From: Streptomyces sp. NBC_01210
GTDB taxonomy: Bacteria; Actinomycetota; Actinomycetes; Streptomycetales; Streptomycetaceae
Direction: 5' to 3'
NCBI RefSeq assembly: GCF_036010325.1
Contig: NZ_CP108549.1
Span: 3,782,001 to 3,846,000 of the forward strand
Length of the DNA: 64,000 nucleotides
Both the position numbers and the translations under genes were made by a program. Below the pieces are notes generated by a model that saw nothing but the letters and a program-made list of their open reading frames with translations, was not told where the DNA came from and did not search any database. Shown in pieces: positions 15,840 to 24,914 of this stretch (positions are counted from its first letter, which is position 1; every line of letters starts with the position of its first letter).

Positions 15840-17540
15840 CTACTCAGGCGCTGATGTGAAGACGACGAAGGGCGGGTCGAGGTTCGGGTCGTACTTCAGA
15901 CGGGTGGTCACCCCATGGGCGTCCTCGACGGGGCCGGGGGTGGTCCTGTCCAGCTGCCCTGATGTCCGTCCCGTCACGGTGGGTCCGGCGAGCGGCCCTT
16001 CGTTCGGGACCGAGGCGACCTGGAACGATTTCGATGGCGGGTCCGGGGGCGGATTCTTCAGCCAATCCTGGATCTCTGCCGTGTTCTGGCGGATGCAGTA
16101 CTGCGTGTACTTCTGGGCCGACTCCAGGTCCCGGAAGCTCGACGTCGCGGGAAGCTCCAGCTTGCCCGACGACTCCTTGGACTGGTCCCGGTGGCGCTGC
16201 AGCAGCTGATCGTCGGTCTTGCCGACGTGCTTGTCGAGCGTGTGCCCTCCACTGAGCTCCTCGTTCGTCGCGAGGTCCAGCGAGTACATGAATGGGATGG
16301 GGCTCTCCCCGCCGCGCTGCCAGCTGTGCTCCCGCTTGAACTCGTTGAGAGCTCGCCCGCCGAAACCCTGGGCCCGTGCCGTCTCGGCCTGGTAGGTCGG
16401 CGCACTGAGTACGGCCTCTTCCAGCTCCGGGAGGAGGTTGTTGAGTTTGGCGGCCGCCTCGGTGAACTCGCGGTGGTAGTTCTCGACTGCGGCGTCCATC
16501 CCGGCCTTGTCCATGTGGGACCGGAAACTGAGCACGACCTGGGTGACGATCCCGCCCACCGCGAGCTTGGTCAACTTACCGAGGTCGATGTCCGTCAGGT
16601 CCTTGACCATCGCCTTCGCGGCTTCGGTCCCAAGGCGGCGGGTGGTCTCGGTGGTCCGGTCACCGACGTCGGCCATGTGCTCGAGGATCCCCGGCACGGC
16701 GTCGGCGGTCTTCTTCAGCACGTCGAGGATGGGCCGCTTGGGACCACGCTGGTTGCGGTCGGTCCGCCAGCTGCGTCCGGCCCGGTTCCGCTTGCCGTCC
16801 TCACCCAGCGGCCGTCCCCATTCGGTGGTGCCCCAGATCGACTGGCAGAACGCCTTCATCGCGCCCTGCCACTCACCGTTGCCTTTCGGGTCGGTGATGT
16901 AGGCGATGGCCGCCGTGAGTTCGTCACCCGCCTTCGTTACGTCGCCGGCGAGGTTCCGCCACGCCGTGGCCATATCCCGGACCTCGTCCTCGCGCATGCC
17001 CGGGGTGATCTCGTGGACCTTGCCGAGGCGCAGGCCCTTTTCAATCCCAGGCCTGATGGCGTCCGCGAGGAAGTCCGGGACCTCGCCGATTGCGCCGGAG
17101 ATCCACCAGGAATCGACGTCCTCGCCGGTGCCCGACCACTTGACGGTGTTGACCGGGCCATAGCGCGGCGGCTTGTTGATGACGACCGGCTCCGGCCGGC
17201 TGGCGGGCTGCGGGCCCTTGCGGCCGTCGGCCTCCCAGTCGGCCAGTACGTAGTGGTTGGCGGTGAGGGTCAGTCCGACGGCCACTCCGCCGACACTCAC
17301 CACCGACCTGCCCCAGGCCTCCAGGAACTTCTCGGTCACCTTCATGTAGGCATCGGCGAAGGCATCCGCGCCGTGGCCGGTGCCCGCGGACTGGTTGTAC
17401 TTGTTCAGGACGTCGACCAGCACGAAGGCACGCTCGGCATGCCCGAACTGTGCTTCCTTCACCAGGCCCGAAGCGTGGTAGACGTGCGGCGGCTGGACGT
17501 CGAACCCTCCGGGCTGTGCGGGGGGAGGCGGCGTGCTCAT
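15840..17540 (-). CDS. ESX-associated polymorphic toxin with C-terminal RNase A-like domain
   Basis: A 566-residue protein starting MSTPPPPAQPGGF at an ATG overlapping the upstream WXG100 stop (TGATG). Residues 1-420 form a helical LXG/WXG-like delivery region with membrane-prone stretches (SVGGVAVGLTLTA; LAVGGIVTQVV). The last 125 residues form an RNase A-like toxin: GGHTLDKHVGKTDDQLL (catalytic His), SSFRDLESAQKYTQ, NTAEIQDWL, and a terminal FVVFTSAPE in place of the usual TAYP ending. Predicted RNase injected into or acting on neighbouring cells through a type VII-like route. Two WXG100 genes lie upstream and an immunity candidate downstream. Confidence 0.78.
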   Translation of the reverse strand: MSTPPPPAQPGGFDVQPPHVYHASGLVKEAQFGHAERAFVLVDVLNKYNQSAGTGHGADAFADAYMKVTEKFLEAWGRSVVSVGGVAVGLTLTANHYVLADWEADGRKGPQPASRPEPVVINKPPRYGPVNTVKWSGTGEDVDSWWISGAIGEVPDFLADAIRPGIEKGLRLGKVHEITPGMREDEVRDMATAWRNLAGDVTKAGDELTAAIAYITDPKGNGEWQGAMKAFCQSIWGTTEWGRPLGEDGKRNRAGRSWRTDRNQRGPKRPILDVLKKTADAVPGILEHMADVGDRTTETTRRLGTEAAKAMVKDLTDIDLGKLTKLAVGGIVTQVVLSFRSHMDKAGMDAAVENYHREFTEAAAKLNNLLPELEEAVLSAPTYQAETARAQGFGGRALNEFKREHSWQRGGESPIPFMYSLDLATNEELSGGHTLDKHVGKTDDQLLQRHRDQSKESSGKLELPATSSFRDLESAQKYTQYCIRQNTAEIQDWLKNPPPDPPSKSFQVASVPNEGPLAGPTVTGRTSGQLDRTTPGPVEDAHGVTTRLKYDPNLDPPFVVFTSAPE

Positions 17541-17845
17541 CAGGCCGCCCCCCAGCCGCGCAGCACAGCCCGGTGGGCGGCCGCGTAGGTGACGTGGCCG
17601 CTTACCACGCGTTCGTGGAGCCAGGTCTGGAGCGCCTCCAAATCCTGGGCGGACACATCCCACCGGTCGAGTTCGTCGACGAACGCGTGGCGAGTCTCGC
17701 CCTCCCACGTCAGGACGACCTTCTCCACCCGGTCGTACAGAATCTCCAGCTGTTCGTTCGTCGTCCTGGCGATGTCCTCAAGTTCGGCGGCGAGCTCGGA
17801 CAGGCTTGGGAAGTCGACGGCTATGTCGTCGTCGCCCGATGGCAC
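17540..17845 (-). CDS. WXG100-family protein, second of pair
   Basis: A 101-residue helical-hairpin protein. The WXG turn is WEGETRHAF at about residues 46-54, between two amphipathic helices (LAAELEDIARTTNEQLEIL and DLEALQTWLHERVV). The start is the GTG at 17845 because AGGGGGA precedes it; the longer frame upstream has no protein-like character. Its stop overlaps the toxin's ATG. Such proteins pair with LXG-type toxins for ESX/type VII export. Confidence 0.75.
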   Translation of the reverse strand: MPSGDDDIAVDFPSLSELAAELEDIARTTNEQLEILYDRVEKVVLTWEGETRHAFVDELDRWDVSAQDLEALQTWLHERVVSGHVTYAAAHRAVLRGWGAA

Positions 17846-17861
17846 GCTGGTCCCCCTGGAT

Positions 17862-18272
17862 TCACAAGTCGTGGATTCGACTGATCGGCGCGGCTGTCGG
17901 CGCGGATGCCGTGTGGCGTGTGGAAAGGGCGGCTGCCTCCGCCTCGACATCCAGGTTGACCTGGACCCGCCTGAACTGCCGCAGCGTGTCGAGCTCTTGC
18001 GCCGTGAAGCCACCCTCACTCAGGCGCACGGCCTGCGCCAGCACCTTCATCACTTCCCGAATCCGCACCGCGTCTTCCGCCGCCCCGCGGTGACGGCTGC
18101 GGTAGGCCTCCGCTGCCGGACCGCGCCAGTGCGCCTCGATCCGGTCGACGATCTCGTCCATGCGCCGCACTTGCCGGTTGAGGTATTCCTGCATGGTGTC
18201 GAGGTCATTGGCGAGCTTCTTCAGCTTCTCGGGCTGCACGGCGAGATCTGCTTTACCCGCACCTTCCCCCAT
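17862..18272 (-). CDS. WXG100-family protein, first of pair
   Basis: A 136-residue protein with a central HWRGPAAEAYRSRH turn (WXG motif at about 49-51) between helices. The ATG at 18272 follows a good AGGGGGA site. It is the first gene of the toxin operon, 16 bp before the next WXG100 gene. It probably acts as a secretion chaperone or partner of the RNase A-like toxin. The C-terminal 20 residues are a loose tail. Confidence 0.75.
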   Translation of the reverse strand: MGEGAGKADLAVQPEKLKKLANDLDTMQEYLNRQVRRMDEIVDRIEAHWRGPAAEAYRSRHRGAAEDAVRIREVMKVLAQAVRLSEGGFTAQELDTLRQFRRVQVNLDVEAEAAALSTRHTASAPTAAPISRIHDL

Positions 18273-18399
18273 TGGGTTCCCCCTGTGTGAACTCCGGCTC
18301 CACCCTTGGTCCCTGCGTTAACCGTAGCAATCCGCACCGCCCGCACCTCGTAGGGGAGTCGCACCCTGGCGCGTCTCCACGTGGCCGCTCAGGACGCCG

Positions 18400-18525
18400 G
18401 ACGGACTACGGCGACTTCTCGCCGGGACCCGGTGGGATCCCGAGGAGTTCCGCGACGATCTGCAGGGATACGTCGCGGGGAGACTCGACCGGCCCGACGG
18501 TGTGCTGATCATCGACGACACCGGG
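18400..18525 (+). pseudogene. IS701-type transposase fragment
   Basis: In one frame, DGLRRLLAGTRWDPEEFRDD continues as LQGYVAGRLDRPDGVLIIDDTG, the start of an IS701-family DDE transposase up to and including its DDTG catalytic motif. After DDTG the frame loses similarity and stops within about 20 codons. No ends of the element or remaining catalytic residues can be found, so this is a small relic. Confidence 0.7.
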
Positions 18526-19098
18526 TGTGCGCCACGAGGCGCTGAGGAATCGTGCGGGAGGGAGAACCCCCCGCTGGCCATCGCAGTGGCCGGTTGAAGC
18601 TGGAGGCAGGCGGAACCCCCCGCGATGCTGCCGGACCAAGTACATCCAGTACGAGAACGATCCTCCGCCTTGCGATTGCACGCATCAGACGCCGCAGGGC
18701 CCGCCCTGCGGGCGGACAGCGCTACTTCCAAAACCCGCCCCAGCACCTGGCTCGGCCACGGGGCCGGCAAAAAAGTCTTGGCGGGGACCGCCGCACCCCC
18801 GGCGAACCGGAGGGCGGGACGACGGCGGTCCCCGCGTGGGACACGGTCCCGGGTCAGGGCCGGTCTCCGCGTCCAGGGCGTCTTGGGAGGTCCGGGAGCC
18901 GCTCCGGAGGTCCTAGACGCCGCTGTGGGTGTCGGCCGGGTTACCTGCCCGGTCGCCCTGCCGACATCCACCACTGTGCCGGACGCGTGTTAAGCGGGTG
19001 CTGCGTGAACGTGACGCGCTCGTACCTTTTTCGCGGCCGGGAGGTCCGGGAGGTTGCCCCCGGACCGGGCGCGACGGAAAACACGCATGCTTCCGCCG
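18526..19098. other. Gene-poor region next to the IS701 relic
   Basis: I find no supportable gene here. The only clear structure is the inverted repeat listed separately at 18781-18835. Open frames are overlapping GC-rich shadows without motifs or ribosome sites. Confidence 0.5.
18781..18835. repeat. 13-bp perfect inverted repeat
   Basis: GCGGGGACCGCCG (18781-18793) and CGGCGGTCCCCGC (18823-18835) enclose 29 bp and follow a short A-run (AAAAAAG at 18771-18777), which would give a U-tract for minus-strand transcripts. It could be a terminator for the leftward transcript or an element end left behind with the transposase relic. Confidence 0.5.
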
Positions 19099-20487
19099 CT
19101 AGTTGCCACCCTTCGCCAGGAACGCCAGCAGGTCCTGACGGCTCACCACACCGGTGGGCTTCCCCTCGACCAGCACGATCGCCGCGTCGGCCTCGCCGAG
19201 CACCTTCATCAGGTCGCCGACCGGCTCGCCCGAGCCGACCTGCGGCAGCGGCGAGGACATGTGCTTCTCCAGCGGGTCGGACAGCGAGGCGCGCTGCGTG
19301 AACAGCGCGTCCAGCAGCTCCCGTTCGACGACGGAGCCGATGACCTCCGCCGCCATCACGTCCGGGTGTCCCGCTCCCGGCTTCACGATCGGCATCTGCG
19401 AGACGCCGTACTCCCGCAGCACCTCGATCGCCTCGCCGACGGTCTCCTCCGGGTGCATGTGCACCAGGCTCGGGATCTTGCCGCCCTCCTTGTCCTTGAG
19501 CACGTCGTTGACGCTCGCGGACGGGCCCTCGCCCTCCAGGAAGCCGTAGTCGGCCATCCACTCGTCGTTGAAGATCTTGCTGAGGTAGCCGCGGCCGCCG
19601 TCCGGCAGCAGGACGACCACGACGTCGTCGGGGCCGAGCCGCTCGGCCACGCGCAGCGCGGCGACCACCGCCATGCCGCACGAGCCGCCGACGAGCAGCC
19701 CCTCCTCCTTGGCGAGGCGGCGCGTCATCTGGAAGGAGTCCTTGTCGGAGACGGCGACGATCTCGTCGGTCACCGTCCGGTCGTACGCACTCGGCCAGAA
19801 GTCCTCGCCGACACCCTCGACGAGGTACGGCCGGCCGGAGCCGCCGGAGTACACGGAGCCCTCCGGATCCGCGCCGATGACCGCGACCTTCCCGTCGCTG
19901 ACCTCCTTGAGGTAGCGGCCGGTCCCGGAAATGGTGCCGCCGGTGCCGACGCCCGCGACGAAGTGGGTGATCCGCCCGTCCGTCTGGTCCCAGAGCTCAG
20001 GACCGGTGGTCTCGTAGTGCGAACGGGGGTTGTTGGGGTTGGAGTACTGGTCGGGCTTCCAGGCGCCCGGAGTCTCCCGCACCAGCCGGTCCGAGACGTT
20101 GTAGTACGAGTCGGGGTGCTCGGGGTCGACGGCCGTCGGGCAGACGACGACCTCGGCGCCGTACGCACGGAGCACATTGATCTTGTCCGTGGACACCTTG
20201 TCCGGGCAGACGAAGATGCACTTGTAGCCCTTCTGCTGGGCCACGATGGCAAGTCCGACACCAGTGTTTCCGCTGGTCGGCTCGACGATCGTGCCGCCGG
20301 GCTGCAGCGCGCCGCTCTGCTCGGCCGCCTCGATCATGCGCAGGGCGATCCGGTCCTTCACCGAGCCGCCGGGGTTGAAGTACTCGACCTTGGCCAGGAC
20401 GGTCGCCTGGATGCCTGCGGTCACGCTGTTCAGCTTCACCAGCGGGGTATTGCCGACAAGACTGATCATCGAGTGGTGGATGCGCAC
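19099..20487 (-). CDS. Cystathionine beta-synthase
   Basis: PLP enzyme joining serine (or O-acetylserine) with homocysteine to cystathionine in transsulfuration. The 462 residues comprise a fold-type II catalytic domain (about 1-320), with the PLP lysine in GGSVKDRIAL, the substrate loop EPTSGNTGVG and the phosphate loop GVGTGGTISGTG, then two CBS domains (about 335-460; VSQMPIVKPG and TGVVSRQDLLAFL). The GTG at 20487 follows GGAGA. Streptomyces-type CBS has the tandem CBS pair but no heme domain; CBS domains may bind adenosyl ligands. Confidence 0.92.
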   Translation of the reverse strand: MRIHHSMISLVGNTPLVKLNSVTAGIQATVLAKVEYFNPGGSVKDRIALRMIEAAEQSGALQPGGTIVEPTSGNTGVGLAIVAQQKGYKCIFVCPDKVSTDKINVLRAYGAEVVVCPTAVDPEHPDSYYNVSDRLVRETPGAWKPDQYSNPNNPRSHYETTGPELWDQTDGRITHFVAGVGTGGTISGTGRYLKEVSDGKVAVIGADPEGSVYSGGSGRPYLVEGVGEDFWPSAYDRTVTDEIVAVSDKDSFQMTRRLAKEEGLLVGGSCGMAVVAALRVAERLGPDDVVVVLLPDGGRGYLSKIFNDEWMADYGFLEGEGPSASVNDVLKDKEGGKIPSLVHMHPEETVGEAIEVLREYGVSQMPIVKPGAGHPDVMAAEVIGSVVERELLDALFTQRASLSDPLEKHMSSPLPQVGSGEPVGDLMKVLGEADAAIVLVEGKPTGVVSRQDLLAFLAKGGN

Positions 20488-20634
20488 AATGTTTCTCCGG
20501 GATCTCCGTAGTGGTGCGGCCAGCGTAAGCCGACGAGCACGGGATTGGGCGACGGTAGCTACGGGGCAGTTAGCTGATGACTGCCGTTGGCTGACGTACG
20601 GCCACGAGGTGGCTACGAGGAGGTGGCTCGGACC

Positions 20635-21714
20635 GTGTCGAGGGCGAGGGTGGCACGACGCATCGCCGCAGGTGCGGCCTACGGCGGCGGCAGCATCGGG
20701 CTGCTCGGGGCGGCGGCCGTAGGGGTGGTGCTGGCCGAGGTGCAGCTGGCGAAGCGCTCGGTGGGCGGGGGCAAGGCTCCGGTCCCGCCGCGCGGGGACG
20801 GCATGTACGGGCTGGCCTTCGGGCGCACCGATCCGCTGCTCCTGGTGGTACTCGGCGACTCGACGGCGGCGGGGCAGGGCGTGCGCCGGGCCGGTCAGAC
20901 GCCGGGGGCACTGCTCGCGTCGGGCCTGGCGGCGGTGGCGGAGCGGCCGGTGGAGGTGCTCAACATCGCGCTTCCGGGCGCGATGTCGGACGATCTGGAG
21001 CGCCAGGTCACGCTGCTGCTCGCGGACCGGACCCGTACGCCCGACGTCTGCGTGATCATGATTGGCGCGAATGACGTCACGCACCGGATGCCACCCACGC
21101 AGTCCGTCCGGTATCTCTCCTCCGCGGTGCGCAGGCTGCGTACAGCGGGCGCGGAGGTGGTGGTCGGCACATGCCCTGATCTGGGCACGATCGAGCCGGT
21201 GTACCAGCCGCTGCGCTGGCTGGCCCGCCGGGTCTCGCGGCAGCTGGCCGCGGCCCAGACGATCGTGGTGGTGGAGCAGGGCGGCCGTACGGTCTCGCTG
21301 GGCGATCTGCTGGGCCCGGAGTTCGCGGCGAATCCTCGCGAGATGTTCGGCGCGGACAACTACCACCCGTCGGCGGAGGGGTACGCGACGGCGGCGATGG
21401 CGATGCTGCCGACGCTCTGCGCGGTGCTGGGGCTGTGGCCGGAGTCGGACCACCCGGAGGCGGACCGCAACGAAGGCGTGCTGCCCGTGGCCAGGGCGGC
21501 GGCGACCGCGGCGGCGGAGGCGGGCACGGAGGTCACGGCCGCGAGGGCGCCCTGGGCACTGCTCAAGCACCGCAGGCGTCGGCGTCTTCCAGCACCTTCG
21601 CCGACGACGGAGCCGGCAGCTTCGGAGGCACACCAGGCGTACACAGGCACGGGAACGTCCGGTGGCGCACCGGGCGCAACCGGTCGCAACCGGTCACGGG
21701 AACGTCCGGACTGA
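20635..21714 (+). CDS. SGNH/GDSL-family hydrolase with N-terminal membrane anchor
   Basis: A 359-residue lipase/esterase-type protein. A hydrophobic N-terminal segment (about 8-35, AYGGGSIGLLGAAAVGVVLA) is a signal or anchor. SGNH blocks are visible: GDSTAAGQG (nucleophile Ser, block I), GANDVT (block III Asn), and DNYHPSAEGY (block V Asp/His). The C-terminal 60 residues are an Ala/Pro-rich tail ending in basic patches. The GTG at 20635 lies 10 bases after GAGGAGGT; an upstream TTG lacks a ribosome site. Substrate unknown; probably an extracytoplasmic esterase. Confidence 0.82.
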   Translation: MSRARVARRIAAGAAYGGGSIGLLGAAAVGVVLAEVQLAKRSVGGGKAPVPPRGDGMYGLAFGRTDPLLLVVLGDSTAAGQGVRRAGQTPGALLASGLAAVAERPVEVLNIALPGAMSDDLERQVTLLLADRTRTPDVCVIMIGANDVTHRMPPTQSVRYLSSAVRRLRTAGAEVVVGTCPDLGTIEPVYQPLRWLARRVSRQLAAAQTIVVVEQGGRTVSLGDLLGPEFAANPREMFGADNYHPSAEGYATAAMAMLPTLCAVLGLWPESDHPEADRNEGVLPVARAAATAAAEAGTEVTAARAPWALLKHRRRRRLPAPSPTTEPAASEAHQAYTGTGTSGGAPGATGRNRSRERPD

Positions 21715-21825
21715 GCGGACGCTTAGAAAAGAGGCCCGCATCACACGGCTCGCACGGTGACCTACGCGATACGTACGGGTAACTTCCCAGTCAGTCCTGC
21801 GTACTCTCGCCCTCCTGGAGCCGTG

Positions 21826-23046
21826 ATGCCCGAAGCCGTGATCGTCTCTGCTGCCCGCTCCCCCATCGGCCGGGCCTTCAAGGGCTCCCTGAAGGATCTG
21901 CGCGCCGACGATCTGACCGCCACGATCATCCAGACCGCGCTCGCCAAGGTCCCCGAGCTCGACCCCAAGGACATCGACGACCTGATGCTCGGCTGCGGCC
22001 TGCCCGGCGGTGAGCAGGGCCACAACCTCGGCCGGATCGTCGCCGTGCAGATGGGAATGGACCACCTCCCCGGCTGCACCGTCACCCGCTACTGTTCCTC
22101 CTCGCTCCAGACCTCCCGCATGGCGCTGCACGCCATCAAGGCCGGCGAGGGCGATGTCTTCATCTCGGCCGGTGTCGAGATGGTGTCCCGCTTCGTGAAG
22201 GGCAACTCCGACACCCTGCCGGACACGCACAACCCGCTCTTCGCCGAGGCCCAGGCCCGCACCGCCGCCGTCGCCGAGAACGGCGCCGCCGACTGGCACG
22301 ACCCGCGCGAGGACGGCCTGGTCCCGGACGCGTACATCGCCATGGGCCAGACCGCCGAGAACCTGGCGCGCCTCAAGGGCGTCACCCGCCAGGACATGGA
22401 CGAGTTCGGCGTACGGTCCCAGAACCTCGCCGAGGAAGCCCTCAAGAACGGCTTCTGGGAGCGCGAGATCACCCCGGTGACGACCCCGGACGGCACGGTC
22501 GTCTCCAAGGACGACGGCCCGCGTGCGGGCGTCACCCTGGAGGGCGTGCAGGGCCTGAAGCCGGTCTTCCGCCCCGACGGCTTCGTCACCGCCGCCAACT
22601 GCTGCCCGCTCAACGACGGCGCCGCCGCGCTCGTGATCATGAGCGACACCAAGGCGCGCGAGCTCGGCCTGACCCCGCTGGCCCGGATCGTCTCCACCGG
22701 CGTTTCCGGCCTCTCCCCCGAGATCATGGGCTACGGCCCGGTCGAGGCCTCCAAGCAGGCGCTCAAGCGCGCCGGCCTGACCATCGGCGACATCGACCTG
22801 GCCGAGATCAACGAAGCCTTCGCGGCCCAGGTCATCCCGTCCTACCGGGACCTCGGCCTGGACGTGGACAAGGTCAACGTCAACGGTGGCGCCATCGCCG
22901 TCGGCCACCCCTTCGGCATGACGGGCGCGCGGATCACCGGCACGCTCATCAACGGCCTGCAGTTCCACGACAAGCAGTTCGGTCTGGAGACCATGTGCGT
23001 GGGCGGCGGTCAGGGCATGGCGATGGTCATCGAGCGCCTGAGCTGA
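21826..23046 (+). CDS. Acetyl-CoA C-acyltransferase (thiolase)
   Basis: A 406-residue thiolase. The nucleophilic Cys is in [14 protein letters not shown] (about residue 89), with later catalytic segments [23 protein letters not shown] (His) and [10 protein letters not shown] (second Cys). Catalyses thiolytic cleavage in beta-oxidation or condensation of acyl-CoAs. The ATG at 21826 follows CTGGAG. It is a single-gene unit ending in a good terminator, so direction of the reaction cannot be deduced from context. Confidence 0.9.
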   Translation: MPEAVIVSAARSPIGRAFKGSLKDLRADDLTATIIQTALAKVPELDPKDIDDLMLGCGLPGGEQGHNLGRIVAVQMGMDHLPGCTVTRYCSSSLQTSRMALHAIKAGEGDVFISAGVEMVSRFVKGNSDTLPDTHNPLFAEAQARTAAVAENGAADWHDPREDGLVPDAYIAMGQTAENLARLKGVTRQDMDEFGVRSQNLAEEALKNGFWEREITPVTTPDGTVVSKDDGPRAGVTLEGVQGLKPVFRPDGFVTAANCCPLNDGAAALVIMSDTKARELGLTPLARIVSTGVSGLSPEIMGYGPVEASKQALKRAGLTIGDIDLAEINEAFAAQVIPSYRDLGLDVDKVNVNGGAIAVGHPFGMTGARITGTLINGLQFHDKQFGLETMCVGGGQGMAMVIERLS

Positions 23047-23087
23047 CGCACTTCTCGGGCCCTTCGGAGCTCAAGTCGTGACTGAAT

Positions 23088-23120
23088 CTCCCCCAGGATG
23101 TGACCTATGCCCTGGGGGAG
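23088..23120 (+). terminator. Terminator after thiolase gene
   Basis: Perfect 10-bp arms CTCCCCCAGG (23088-23097) and CCTGGGGGAG (23111-23120), 41 bp after the thiolase stop. Confidence 0.7.
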
Positions 23121-23270
23121 AGCTGTTTCCCCAGGTCAGAGTGGTTTTCCCGCTAAACACCGGGGCCAAAGTTCTGTCCAATTCGTGACGTAATGCACTG
23201 ACAGGACGAGCGGGTTCACCGCAAGCTGATGTAGGAAGTCGGGGGGATCGATGAAACAGGGAGTACGTCA

Positions 23271-24095
23271 GTGAGCGCCATGCCTCTTGCCCTGCTGCTG
23301 ACCGCGGCCACCGCCACGGCCGTGGGCGCCGCTGCCCTGCACGCCGCCTACCGTCTGCGCAAGCAGGTCACCGCCCTGCGCACCGAGCTGGCCAGGACGC
23401 ACGGCACCGGCCGCCTCGCGGTCGTACCGCAGGCCCGCGCCACCCCGGCCGCCGAGATACGCGCCGCCGTCGCGGAGGCGCTCGCCGAGGAGCGGGAGCG
23501 CGAGCTGGCCGAGGCGCGCGCCTTCTGGGCCGCGCAGGAGACCCGCGACGCGGCGGACGCCCCCTCGCTGCTCGGTGGCCTAGCCGCCCCCGGCGAGGAG
23601 CTCCCGTTCTACGTACCGCGCCAGTCCGATTTCGTGGGTCTGGAGGCGATGGACTTCGACGCGATCGAGGCGTTCGACGACATGGCGGACCTGCCCGAGG
23701 TGACGGAGTTCGCCGAGGACTCCCCCGAGCTGGCCGCCGCCCGCCGCCGCCACCCCTCGCACCCCGACTTCGTGCCGGTCCAGACCCCGGTGGTCACCGA
23801 CCATGAGCGCACCGTGGCCCGCCTCGAGCAGCTCGCGGAGACGGGTACGGAGCTCACGGACGTACGCCCCGGCCCGCTCGGCACACTCGATGTCTATGCC
23901 TTCGCCGACGGCACGACGCTCTGTCTGACCCCCGGCCACCGGGAGACGGCGGAGCGGCTCGCCGAGGCGGTGCGCGCGGGCGACAGCCCGGTGCTGCTGG
24001 GCGGCTCCGGTGTCTCCGGCGCGTACGCCCTGACCTTCGCGTGCGGCGAGGAGAGCGTGTACATCCTCGCGGACCGCGTGATCGCGTCGCTCTAG
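23271..24095 (+). CDS. Conserved membrane-anchored protein of unknown function
   Basis: A 274-residue protein. One N-terminal transmembrane helix (about 3-28) is followed by a charged helical region rich in Glu/Ala (40-95), an acidic middle (about 115-150), and a compact alpha/beta C-terminal domain (160-274; YAFADGTTLCLTPGHRET, and ALTFACGEESVYILADRV). The GTG at 23271 is 8 bases after GGGAG. Topology suggests a cytoplasmic domain tethered to the membrane. No family is recognised. Confidence 0.7.
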   Translation: MSAMPLALLLTAATATAVGAAALHAAYRLRKQVTALRTELARTHGTGRLAVVPQARATPAAEIRAAVAEALAEERERELAEARAFWAAQETRDAADAPSLLGGLAAPGEELPFYVPRQSDFVGLEAMDFDAIEAFDDMADLPEVTEFAEDSPELAAARRRHPSHPDFVPVQTPVVTDHERTVARLEQLAETGTELTDVRPGPLGTLDVYAFADGTTLCLTPGHRETAERLAEAVRAGDSPVLLGGSGVSGAYALTFACGEESVYILADRVIASL

Positions 24096-24177
24096 CCCGC
24101 CCCCCGGGTGCCGGCCCGGCCCTTGCACGCACCGTCCCACGGGTGACAGCCCGGCCCCCCGCACGTCAGGCCCCGGG

Positions 24178-24504
24178 CTACAGCCCCGCCCGGCCCATCG
24201 CCGCCCGCACCAGACTCACGGCCTCGTCGACCTCCTCCAGGGAACCGGACGGGGCCGCTCGCAATGCCTCGGCCAAATCCCGCCCGGCCACCATCAGTTG
24301 ATCAGCAACCGCGAACGGACCCGCGTCGGGCATGATCCGCGGCGCCCTGTCCGGTACCTCGATCCGCTGGGCCCGCAGCGCCAATTCCCTGGCCAGCCCC
24401 AGCCCTTCGGCGGCCGCACCACGCTGCAGCCGGCTCTGCGGCGCGGCCCGCAACCGGTCGGCGAAGCGGTCCACGGCGGCCGTCAGCTCAGTGGTATCAA
24501 ACAC
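24178..24504 (-). CDS. Small conserved hypothetical protein
   Basis: A 108-residue, mainly helical, alanine/arginine-rich protein (FDTTELTAAVDRFADRLRA start; VDEAVSLVRAAMGRAGL end). No membrane segment or known motif. Coding support comes from steady GC-rich third positions and a defined start before a divergent promoter region shared with the DUF4287 gene. Function unknown. Confidence 0.6.
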   Translation of the reverse strand: MFDTTELTAAVDRFADRLRAAPQSRLQRGAAAEGLGLARELALRAQRIEVPDRAPRIMPDAGPFAVADQLMVAGRDLAEALRAAPSGSLEEVDEAVSLVRAAMGRAGL

Positions 24505-24603
24505 GCCGCGACCCTACGCGCCGCCCCCGGCCTGTTGCCAATACGCGAGCGCTCAGGCACGGTGGCGGGAAGGAGCACACGCGCAACGCGTCCGGAGGCG
24601 CCG

Positions 24604-24834
24604 ATGTCCCAAGTCTTCTCCGAAGAGACCCATCGAAATCTGCTCTCGCGAATCCCCCATTGCACCGGTCGTGAAATCTCCGACTGGCTCCGCACCGTCG
24701 ACGAAGGCCCGTCCCTCTTCCGCTTCGAGGAGAAGGTCAGCTGGCTCCGGAGCGAGCACGACCTCGCCTACGGACACGCCAAAGCGATCATCCATGAGTA
24801 CGACCTGAGGCGGGCAGCGCGCAAACTGCTCTAG
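24604..24834 (+). CDS. DUF4287-domain protein
   Basis: A 76-residue protein. FSEETHRNLLSRIPHCTGRE followed by ISDWLRTVDEG and the LAYGHAKAIIHEYDLRRA tail match the small helical DUF4287 family. The ATG at 24604 is preceded by CGGAGG. Its role is unknown; a shared terminator separates it from the convergent BI-1 gene. Confidence 0.75.
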   Translation: MSQVFSEETHRNLLSRIPHCTGREISDWLRTVDEGPSLFRFEEKVSWLRSEHDLAYGHAKAIIHEYDLRRAARKLL

Positions 24835-24859
24835 CCGCTCCAGGTGTGCCGAAACCGCC

Positions 24860-24893
24860 GAAGGGCCCACAGGCGGTTGCCTGCGGGCCCTTC
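24860..24893. terminator. Bidirectional terminator
   Basis: Arms GAAGGGCCC (24860-24868) and GGGCCCTTC (24885-24893) with an inner CAGGC/GCCTG stem and GGTT loop, between converging DUF4287 and BI-1 genes. Confidence 0.8.
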
Positions 24894-24914
24894 GCACGAC
24901 TACAGCCGACTGCG

